A DNA stretch of 12,302 bases from Clostridiales bacterium (GTDB taxonomy: Bacteria > Bacillota > Clostridia > Lachnospirales > Lachnospiraceae): the NCBI GenBank assembly GCA_019423835.1, contig JAHZAR010000064.1, positions 3,408 to 15,709 on the forward strand, given 5' to 3'. The first letter of the stretch is position 1. Every line of letters starts with the position of its first letter. The notes under the pieces are model-generated. The model saw only the letters and a list, made by a program, of their open reading frames with translations, had not been told where the DNA came from and did no database searches. The translations under genes and the position numbers were made by a program. Positions 6,821-12,302 of the stretch are shown piece after piece.

Positions 6821-6849
6821 ATTTTACACTAAAAGCAAAAATAAAACAA
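6821..6849 (-). promoter_or_regulatory. Probable promoter of the regulator gene
   Basis: On the - strand, TTGTTT (6844-6849) and TAAAAT (6821-6826) are separated by 17 bases. The -10 box matches 5 of 6 and the -35 box only 3 of 6, the pattern of a weak or activator-dependent promoter. Transcription would start near 6814, giving a leader of about 33 bases. The -35 box is embedded in the dyad at 6845-6863. Confidence 0.45.
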
Positions 6850-6863
6850 CCTAAATCGTTGTT
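6845..6863. promoter_or_regulatory. Candidate operator dyad in the divergent intergenic region
   Basis: AACAAC (6845-6850) and GTTGTT (6858-6863) are perfect 6-base inverted arms around 7 bases, the geometry of a dimeric regulator site. It covers the -35 region of the regulator promoter, fitting autorepression, and its centre is about 91 bases upstream of the predicted operon start. A second perfect palindrome, TGTTATAACA (6860-6869), overlaps its right arm. The region is A+T-rich, so a chance origin is not excluded. Confidence 0.4.
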
Positions 6864-6909
6864 ATAACAGAAAAGTGACGAATAGTTAATAAAAATTCTA
6901 ATAATTTGT

Positions 6910-6938
6910 TTGACAGAGAAAAAAGCGTAGGATAAAAT
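6910..6938 (+). promoter_or_regulatory. Sigma-A promoter of the peptide ABC operon
   Basis: TTGACA (6910-6915, perfect -35) and TAAAAT (6933-6938, 5 of 6) are separated by an ideal 17 bases. Transcription should begin near 6945, leaving a leader of about 154 bases before the binding-protein ATG at 7099. I found no TGGCAC-N5-TTGC sigma-54 element in 6782-7098. This matters because the divergent regulator is built like a sigma-54 activator. Confidence 0.75.
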
Positions 6939-6953
6939 CAGACTCAGAACTAT

Positions 6954-7027
6954 TGTCTGCAAACGGATAACAGTTCCGCCTTAGGCAGGCAGACATGGAG
7001 GAGATACGAGCATAGGCTGTCTGCAAA
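6954..7027 (+). promoter_or_regulatory. Operon leader with mutually exclusive stems
   Basis: The 10-base direct repeat TGTCTGCAAA occurs at 6954-6963 and 7018-7027. Between them, GCAGACA (6989-6995) is complementary to the first seven bases of both copies. The middle element can pair with either the left or the right copy but not both. A small stem GCC-TTA-GGC (6978-6986) lies inside the left alternative. There is no T-run, so this is not a simple attenuator. A 6-codon reading frame (6995-7015) overlaps the middle element. No known riboswitch was recognised. Confidence 0.4.
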
Positions 7028-7098
7028 ATGTGCGGCTAAGATGCCTGAGAGGGCGCTGCAGGCCCGAAGAGGATTCAAGGGAGAGAGGAGAGAGGAAT

Positions 7099-8733
7099 AT
7101 GAAAAAGAGAGCATTGTCACTGATATTAACTGCGGCTGTGGTATCGGCTTCTCTGGCAGGATGCACAGGAGGAGGGACCTCAGAGAGTGCAGCTTCTGCA
7201 GGGGGAGTGGAGTCAGGAGCCGCCGGTGAGGCGGCAGGCACCCAGGGAGCGTCAAAGGACAGTCTTGTGATTGTCACTTCGTCGGACATTCTGTCCATGG
7301 ATCCCTACCGGTATGACGAGGGACCGACGAACCAGTTTATGCTGCATATTTATGAGCCCCTTGTGATGGCGGATCAGGATATGAAGTACCAGCCATGTCT
7401 GGCAGAGAGCTGGGAGCAGTCGGAGGACGGGCTTACCTGGACCTTCCATTTAAGGCAGGGAGTCAAATTCCATGACGGGAACGAGATGACGGCAGAGGAT
7501 GTTCTGGCTTCCATCGATGTGGCGGCCAACCCGGATTCTCCTTCTGCTTTCACCTCCTACACGAGCACCTTCGAGTCCTGGACGGCCCCGGATGACTACA
7601 CGGTTGTGATAAAGACGAAGAGACTTAACCCGCTGATGCTTTTTAACATGGCCCAGATCTATATTCTTGAAAAGGAAAATGTTGCAGGAAAGACGGAGGA
7701 GGAGATAGCTGCCACAGTTGTGGGAACAGGCCGCTATAAATTTGTGGAACAGGTGAAGGAGGATCACATTGATCTGACTGCCAATGAGGACTACTGGGGA
7801 GAGATTCCCGCCATCCGGAATGTCAGATTCCGGCCGATTACCAATGAGGCCACAAGAACTGCCACGATGCTGACCGGGGAGGTGGACTTTACCATCGGCA
7901 TTTCTGTCCGCGATATTGACAGGCTGGACAACACAGAGGGAATTGAGGTGCTGCGGCAGCAGGGACTGCGGGAAATTTACCTGAATCTGGACAGCAGGGA
8001 GGACTCTCCTCTGTTCCCGGACGGTGACAATCCAATGGCAGATGTGAGAGTCAGGGAGGCCATGTACCTGGCTATCGATGAGGATACTATCATAAAAAAT
8101 GTGATCAACGGATGCGCCTACGAGATGAACTCCATTATTCCGGAAAACTATATCGGATACACGCAGGTGGAGCGGCCGTCCTATGATCCGGAGCGGGCAA
8201 AGGAGCTTTTGGCAGAGGCTGGCTATCCGGATGGATTCGAGGTGACACTGGATGCACCCAATGACAGGTATGTAAATGACAGCGAGATTGCCCAGGCTGT
8301 AACTCAGTATCTGGAGAAGGTGGGGATCCGGGTGAATCTGAATCTGATGCCCAAGTCAAACTTCTTCAGCTACATAAAACCGGCAGAAAATCAGACCATG
8401 CTCCTCTTAACCGGATGGTCGGATTCCTCCGGAGACGGACTCTCTCTCCTTCGCGATCTGGTATACACCTTCGACCGGGAAAGCGGAATCGGAACCGTCA
8501 ACAGAGGCCATTACTCCAACCCGGAGGTGGATGCCCTGATCGATCAGGCCTTTGAGGAGAAAGACGACGAGAAGCGGGCAGAGCTGGTGGCTGAGGCTGA
8601 CCGCCTGGCCAGAGAAGATTTTGCCTACATTCCGCTTCACTTCGAGCAGGATACCTATGCGATGAAGGATACGCTGAACTATACTCCAAGGCCCAACGGA
8701 TATGTGTTCGCATGGGAATTTTCCTATAAGTAG
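7099..8733 (+). CDS. Peptide/nickel-type ABC transporter substrate-binding lipoprotein (SBP family 5)
   Basis: A 544-residue lipoprotein that should capture the substrate outside the cell and deliver it to the permease pair. The signal peptide (residues 1-21) ends in the lipobox LAGC, with Cys22 as the lipid-anchored residue. A flexible linker of Gly, Ser, Ala and Glu (about 23-52) follows, then the mature domain. The SBP_bac_5 signature is clear: AESWEQSEDGLTWTF (102-116) and KFHDGNEMTAEDV (123-135). Its length is normal for DppA/OppA-type proteins. ATG 7099 is chosen because it starts the signal peptide and is preceded by AGAGAGGAG about 8 bases upstream; the frame is open further upstream but has no sensible start. 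It is the first gene of the operon. The substrate is probably peptides, but family 5 also covers nickel, heme and sugar oligomers, so this is not certain. Confidence 0.92.
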   Translation: MKKRALSLILTAAVVSASLAGCTGGGTSESAASAGGVESGAAGEAAGTQGASKDSLVIVTSSDILSMDPYRYDEGPTNQFMLHIYEPLVMADQDMKYQPCLAESWEQSEDGLTWTFHLRQGVKFHDGNEMTAEDVLASIDVAANPDSPSAFTSYTSTFESWTAPDDYTVVIKTKRLNPLMLFNMAQIYILEKENVAGKTEEEIAATVVGTGRYKFVEQVKEDHIDLTANEDYWGEIPAIRNVRFRPITNEATRTATMLTGEVDFTIGISVRDIDRLDNTEGIEVLRQQGLREIYLNLDSREDSPLFPDGDNPMADVRVREAMYLAIDEDTIIKNVINGCAYEMNSIIPENYIGYTQVERPSYDPERAKELLAEAGYPDGFEVTLDAPNDRYVNDSEIAQAVTQYLEKVGIRVNLNLMPKSNFFSYIKPAENQTMLLLTGWSDSSGDGLSLLRDLVYTFDRESGIGTVNRGHYSNPEVDALIDQAFEEKDDEKRAELVAEADRLAREDFAYIPLHFEQDTYAMKDTLNYTPRPNGYVFAWEFSYK

Positions 8734-8759
8734 GCAGGGCGCCGGGGCTCCGGCCCTGC
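8734..8759 (+). promoter_or_regulatory. Stable hairpin directly after the binding-protein stop
   Basis: GCAGGGC (8734-8740) pairs with GCCCTGC (8753-8759), with further CGG/CCG pairing inside. It begins at the first base after the TAG stop and has no T-run. Such 3' stems commonly protect the binding-protein message from exonucleases, raising its level over the downstream permease genes. Confidence 0.6.
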
Positions 8760-8787
8760 GGCAGGAAAATAGAAGCCGGAACTAAAA

Positions 8788-8802
8788 ACGCCGGTACGGC
8801 GT
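8788..8802 (+). promoter_or_regulatory. Second intercistronic hairpin
   Basis: ACGCCG (8788-8793) and CGGCGT (8797-8802) form a perfect 6-bp stem with a 3-base GTA loop. It is the middle of three hairpins between the binding-protein and permease genes and has no T-run. Confidence 0.45.
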
Positions 8803-8818
8803 GCATCGGGAAAACAGG

Positions 8819-8867
8819 AAACCGCAGGCGTTCCAGCCCGTAAAAGCGGAGTTGGCCTGCGGTTTTT
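8819..8867 (+). terminator. Terminator-like attenuator between binding protein and permease
   Basis: AAACCGCAGGC (8819-8829) pairs perfectly over 11 bp with GCCTGCGGTTT (8855-8865) and the stem runs into TTTTT (8863-8867). The 25-base loop can hold a small CCG/CGG stem. It lies 23 bases before the permease start codon, so it should act as a partial terminator, letting only some polymerases continue into the permease and ATPase genes. Full termination is unlikely because no clear promoter for the permease gene was seen. Confidence 0.65.
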
Positions 8868-8890
8868 GCAGTCCTTTGGAGGTGAAAGCA

Positions 8891-9856
8891 TTGATTAAGT
8901 ATGTTGTGAAACGGTTTATCCAGATGATAGCCGTGCTGTTTATCGTTTCTGTCCTGGTATTTCTCCTGACAAACTTTATCGGAGATCCCGTGGACATGCT
9001 GGTTCCGGAGAATGCCACGCTGGAGCAGATCGAATCGGCCAGACAGAGGCTGGGACTTGACAAGCCCCTGCCTGTCCAGTATGCCATCTTTCTGAGGGAC
9101 GTGCTTCACGGAAATTTTGGAAAGTCCTATACTTATGGTCTTCCCGCCATGGAGCTGATTGTGGAAAGGATTCCGGCGACGATGGAGATAGTGGCAGTGG
9201 CGGCTGTTCTGACACTGCTTCTGGCGATCCCACTGGGAGTCTATGCGGGGGCATTTCCGGGGAGGATTTCCAGCAAGCTCATTATGTCCGGCTCCATTCT
9301 CGGCATCTCTCTTCCCTCGTTCTGGGTGGGAATGATGATGATCTACATCTTTGCCGTGATTCTCCGGGTGCTGCCCGCATCCGGGCGAGGGGATACCATT
9401 CCGGTTCTGGGGCTCCAGCTTTCCATATTCGCGCCGGGAGGCTGGCGGTACATTGTGCTTCCGGCTGTAACGCTGGCTCTCACGAATATCGCCACGACCC
9501 TTCGCCTGACGCGCTCAGGTATTCTGGAAAATATGAAGCAGGACTACATAAAATTTGCCAGAGCCAAGGGGGTCCCCGGAAAGGCAGTGCTGTTCGGCCA
9601 TGCTCTCAAAAATGCCCTGATTCCTGTTATCACCATTTTCGGAATGAACCTGGGGAGCATGATTGCCTTCACCACAATCACGGAGACGATCTTTGCCTGG
9701 CCCGGCATGGGAAAGCTCCTTATAGATGCCATCAACAAGGCAGACAGGCCCATCATTGTGGCCTACCTGATGACAGCAGCCTGTATGTTTGTAGTCATAA
9801 ATTTCATCGTGGATCTGCTGTACACATTTATTGATCCGAGAATCGAATTGAGGTGA
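8891..9856 (+). CDS. Peptide ABC transporter permease, DppB/OppB type
   Basis: A 321-residue inner-membrane permease that pairs with the next gene product to form the translocation channel. About six hydrophobic segments are visible, near residues 11-30, 99-120, 133-160, 187-206, 243-265 and 290-312. The large external loop between the first two contains RLGLDKPLPVQY, typical of DppB. The cytoplasmic EAA-like coupling loop is around 220-245 (FARAKGVPGKAVLFGHALKN). The start is TTG at 8891: GGAGG (8878-8882) lies 8 bases upstream, the protein then begins IKYVVKRF as in DppB homologues, and the nearby ATG at 8901 is out of frame. Upstream in-frame codons would place the terminator-like hairpin inside the gene. 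The end is 4 bases before the next start, suggesting translational coupling. Confidence 0.92.
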   Translation: MIKYVVKRFIQMIAVLFIVSVLVFLLTNFIGDPVDMLVPENATLEQIESARQRLGLDKPLPVQYAIFLRDVLHGNFGKSYTYGLPAMELIVERIPATMEIVAVAAVLTLLLAIPLGVYAGAFPGRISSKLIMSGSILGISLPSFWVGMMMIYIFAVILRVLPASGRGDTIPVLGLQLSIFAPGGWRYIVLPAVTLALTNIATTLRLTRSGILENMKQDYIKFARAKGVPGKAVLFGHALKNALIPVITIFGMNLGSMIAFTTITETIFAWPGMGKLLIDAINKADRPIIVAYLMTAACMFVVINFIVDLLYTFIDPRIELR

Positions 9857-9860
9857 CGCT

Positions 9861-10778
9861 ATGGAAGGAATGAAGGAATTACAAATCAGAGAGGAGAAAA
9901 ACAGCCGGTTCGTACAGTTTCTGAATTCGGAATTTTTCTACCATTACAGGCACAATCTTCCGGCCATGATCGGAAGCGTCCTCGTTCTGCTGGCCGTTCT
10001 GGTGGCTGTGTTCGGAAAGTTTCTGGCACCCCAGAATCCCTATGATCTGACACAGATTAATCTGATTGACGCCTACCTGCCGCCTTCGTGGGCAGGCGGG
10101 GATCCCAGGTTTTTCCTGGGCACAGATGATCAGGGGAGATGCATACTGAGTGCGATCATCTACGGAAGCGTCAGCTCCCTGACCATCGGGCTTCTCGGAA
10201 CGATCTTTTCCTGTGTGATAGGAACAGCCCTGGGCCTGATTGCCGGATATTTCGGAGGGAAGACAGACGCTGTGATTATGAGGATTGCCGATATTCAGCT
10301 GTCCTTTCCGTCCATGCTGATTGCCCTGTTTATCATGTCTGTGTTTGGAAGAGGAATCGACAAGCTGCTGATCGCCCTGACCATGGTGGGCTGGGTGACC
10401 TATGCCAGAACTGTGAGAGGCGAAACGCTTTCGATCAGGAAGAAGGAGTACGTGGAGGCTGCGAAGACCATCGGCCTTCCCAATCACAGGATTATACTGC
10501 GGCATGTGCTTCCCAATGTGGTGACCTCCATCATTGTCCTGGCCACGATCCAGGTGGGGAATTTTATTCTGACAGAGGCCACCTTAAGCTTTCTCGGCGT
10601 GGGTGTGCCTATCACGGAGCCATCCCTGGGGCTGCTGGTAAAGACAGGATTTGACGTGCTGTTCAGCGGCCTCTGGTGGGCCTCTGTGTTCCCGGGGCTT
10701 TATATTATGCTGGTGGTGTTCGGAATCAATCTGCTGGGAGATTTCCTGCGGGACGAGCTGAACCCGAAACTGAAATAG
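9861..10778 (+). CDS. Peptide ABC transporter permease, DppC/OppC type
   Basis: A 305-residue inner-membrane permease, partner of the DppB-type subunit. An N-terminal OppC-like cytoplasmic stretch and first membrane helix (about 34-55) precede the DppC hallmark LGTDDQGRCILSAIIYG (86-102). The BPD_transp_1 domain follows, with helices near 108-130, 150-163, 168-181, 222-245 and 270-295. The EAA-like loop is at about 198-221 (VEAAKTIGLPNHRIILRHVL). The C-terminus LLGDFLRDELNPKLK is typical for the family. GAGG ends 7 bases before ATG 9861 and overlaps the end of the previous gene. A second ATG (9870) is possible but less well placed. Confidence 0.93.
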   Translation: MEGMKELQIREEKNSRFVQFLNSEFFYHYRHNLPAMIGSVLVLLAVLVAVFGKFLAPQNPYDLTQINLIDAYLPPSWAGGDPRFFLGTDDQGRCILSAIIYGSVSSLTIGLLGTIFSCVIGTALGLIAGYFGGKTDAVIMRIADIQLSFPSMLIALFIMSVFGRGIDKLLIALTMVGWVTYARTVRGETLSIRKKEYVEAAKTIGLPNHRIILRHVLPNVVTSIIVLATIQVGNFILTEATLSFLGVGVPITEPSLGLLVKTGFDVLFSGLWWASVFPGLYIMLVVFGINLLGDFLRDELNPKLK

Positions 10779-10793
10779 AGGGGAGGAGCAGGT

Positions 10794-11819
10794 ATGACAG
10801 AGAAAGACAGTACACTGCTGGAGGTAAAGGGGCTCAAAACCTGGTTCCACACCTTTAAGGGCGTGGTGAAGGCAGTAGATGATGTGAGCTTTTCCCTGAG
10901 CAGAGGAGAGATCCTGGGAATTGTGGGGGAGTCGGGAAGCGGAAAATCTGTCACCAGCTTTTCGATTTTAAAGCTCATCGATCCGCCGGGCAAAGTGGAG
11001 GCGGAACAGATCCTGTTTGACGGAAAGGATTTAAGCAGGCTCAGCGAGAAGGAGATGACAAAGATAAGGGGAAGAGATATTTCCATGGTGTTCCAGGATC
11101 CTATGACCTCTCTGAACCCGTTGTACACAGTTCAGAGGCAGATGGAGGAGATGCTGATCCTCCACGCACCGGAGCTTTCCAGGTCCCAGAGGCGGGAACG
11201 GTGCATAGAGCTTCTGCGGGCAGTGGGAATTCCAAACCCGGAGGACCGGCTGAAGGCCTATCCACACCAGTTTTCAGGAGGAATGAGGCAGAGGGTGATC
11301 ATCGCCATTGCCCTGGCTACAAAACCCAAGCTTCTCATTGCCGACGAGCCCACCACAGCTCTGGACGTGACGATCCAGGCCCAGATCCTGCGGCTGATGA
11401 AGAGGCTGGTCCATGAAAACGGGACCTCTCTGATCCTCATCACCCACGATCTGGCCGTAGTGTCAGAGATGGTGGATCGGATCAATGTGATGTACTGCGG
11501 CAAGCTGGTGGAGACGGGAACGACGGAGGACGTGATATACAGAAGCGCCCATCCGTACACAGAGGGCCTGTTACGCTCTATACCAAAGCTCAGGGAGGCC
11601 AGGGACAGGCTGGATTTTATTCCCGGTATGGTTCCCAACATGTTTGAGCTGCCGGAGGGCTGCTACTTTGCGCCAAGGTGCAGGTACTGCCAGGAACTGT
11701 GCAGAACGAAGCAGCCGGCTATGAGAGAAGTGGCGCCGGGACATTTCGCGGCCTGTCATTTTCCGCTGGAGGCGGGAAATGCCCTGACGGATTCAGAGAA
11801 CAGAGAGGGGGAATCGTAG
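10794..11819 (+). CDS. Peptide ABC transporter ATP-binding protein, DppD/OppD type
   Basis: A 341-residue ATPase, one of two that power import from the cytoplasmic side. Walker A GESGSGKS is at 45-52, the Q-loop Gln at 101, signature FSGGM at 160-164, Walker B LLIADEP at 180-186, and the switch His at 218, so all catalytic motifs are intact. The C-terminal oligopeptide-transporter extension has four Cys at 290, 296, 303 and 321 in the spacing seen in this subfamily, plus an extra Cys299. Some DppD homologues bind a 4Fe-4S cluster with such cysteines, so one may be present here. GGAGG (10782-10786) is 7 bases before ATG 10794. The stop TAG directly abuts the next start codon. Confidence 0.94.
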   Translation: MTEKDSTLLEVKGLKTWFHTFKGVVKAVDDVSFSLSRGEILGIVGESGSGKSVTSFSILKLIDPPGKVEAEQILFDGKDLSRLSEKEMTKIRGRDISMVFQDPMTSLNPLYTVQRQMEEMLILHAPELSRSQRRERCIELLRAVGIPNPEDRLKAYPHQFSGGMRQRVIIAIALATKPKLLIADEPTTALDVTIQAQILRLMKRLVHENGTSLILITHDLAVVSEMVDRINVMYCGKLVETGTTEDVIYRSAHPYTEGLLRSIPKLREARDRLDFIPGMVPNMFELPEGCYFAPRCRYCQELCRTKQPAMREVAPGHFAACHFPLEAGNALTDSENREGES

Positions 11820-12302
11820 ATGGAGCCACTCATTGAGGTTAAAAATTTAAAACAGGAATTTCATCTGACCAAAGGCCTTCTGCAGTCTCTCCGGGTGGAA
11901 CATGGAAAGGTCGTCAAGGAGGAGAAGATTGTCCATGCAGTCAATGACGTGAGTTTTTCCGTCGGAAAGGGGGAGGTGTTCAGTCTGGTGGGAGAGAGCG
12001 GCTGCGGCAAGTCTACCACAGCACGGACTATCATCAGGCTCCTGGAACCGGCAGGAGGGCAGGTCCTCTACCGGGGAAAGGATATCAGCCATCTAAAATC
12101 CAGGGAGCTTCTGCCCTACAGGAGAAGCATGCAGATGATCTTTCAGGACCCTTATGCATCCCTGAATCCCAGGCAGAGGGTGGAGGATATTATCACGGAG
12201 CCCATGCTGTTTCACGGGCTGGCGAAATCGAAGGGGGAAGCCAGAAAAAAGTGCATGGAGATTCTGGAGCGGGTGGGACTCAGGCCAGAGCAGGCGTCCC
12301 GC
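11820..12302 (+). CDS. Peptide ABC transporter ATP-binding protein, DppF/OppF type (3' truncated by window)
   Basis: The first 161 codons of the second ATPase; the frame is open to the window edge. Walker A GESGCGKS is at 58-65 and the Q-loop Gln at 109 (IFQDPYASLNPRQ). Signature, Walker B and the C-terminal extension lie outside the window. The segment before Walker A has the DppF/OppF-type insertion (about residues 17-38), separating it from DppD. ATG 11820 follows the preceding stop codon with no gap, and the ribosome binding site (GAGGGGG) is inside the previous gene, so translation is probably coupled. It should heterodimerise with the DppD-type subunit. Confidence 0.92.
   Translation, partial: MEPLIEVKNLKQEFHLTKGLLQSLRVEHGKVVKEEKIVHAVNDVSFSVGKGEVFSLVGESGCGKSTTARTIIRLLEPAGGQVLYRGKDISHLKSRELLPYRRSMQMIFQDPYASLNPRQRVEDIITEPMLFHGLAKSKGEARKKCMEILERVGLRPEQASR

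Noticed and set aside
6995..7015. Six-codon leader peptide in the operon leader
   Set aside because: It is very short, has a weak ribosome binding site and no run of a regulatory amino acid. It is mentioned only as part of the leader structure.
6782..7098. Sigma-54 (-24/-12) promoter expected beside an activator-like regulator
   Set aside because: No GG-N10-GC element with the right context was found by eye on either strand; a clear sigma-A promoter is present instead.

Overview
The window looks like chromosomal DNA from an anaerobic Firmicute of the class Clostridia, most likely a Lachnospiraceae-type gut organism. This is inferred from moderately G+C-rich genes set between very A+T-rich intergenic regions, strong AGGAGG-type ribosome binding sites, consensus sigma-A promoters, and the gene families present (SleB/CwlJ-type hydrolase, M16C peptidase, sigma-54-activator-like regulator, clostridial peptide ABC operon). 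No rRNA, tRNA, CRISPR array, insertion sequence or phage gene was seen.

Layout: (1) positions 3-107 hold the last 34 codons of an unidentified + strand gene. (2) An A+T-rich region with a near-perfect sigma-A promoter (388-417) leads into a membrane-anchored SleB/CwlJ-type cell-wall hydrolase (495-1331), which ends at a strong hairpin terminator (1428-1466) lying between convergent genes. (3) On the - strand are a 1001-residue M16C (PreP-like) zinc metallopeptidase (1530-4535) and, upstream of it, a regulator (4730-6781) built like a sigma-54 activator (N-terminal sensor, PAS, AAA+). Each has its own promoter, and the peptidase promoter overlaps the regulator's terminator. (4) Diverging from the regulator is a + strand peptide/nickel-type ABC operon: lipoprotein binding protein (7099-8733), two permeases (8891-9856 and 9861-10778) and two ATPases (10794-11819 and 11820 to the window end, truncated).

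How it may work together: the binding protein captures peptides, the permeases and ATPases import them, and the cytoplasmic M16C peptidase could degrade them. The divergently encoded regulator is the obvious candidate to control the locus. The most interesting point is that its AAA+ domain has lost nearly every residue a sigma-54 activator needs (Walker A glycine, GAFTGA loop, Walker B acids, arginine fingers, sensor II arginine) and carries a winged-helix-like C-terminus instead of a Fis-type one. The operon it faces has a sigma-A promoter (TTGACA-17-TAAAAT) and no visible sigma-54 -24/-12 element. This suggests a decommissioned activator that now works with ordinary sigma-A RNA polymerase. 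The shared intergenic region holds a dyad over the regulator's own -35 box and an operon leader with mutually exclusive stems. Three hairpins between the binding-protein gene and the first permease gene, the last terminator-like, would favour excess binding protein.
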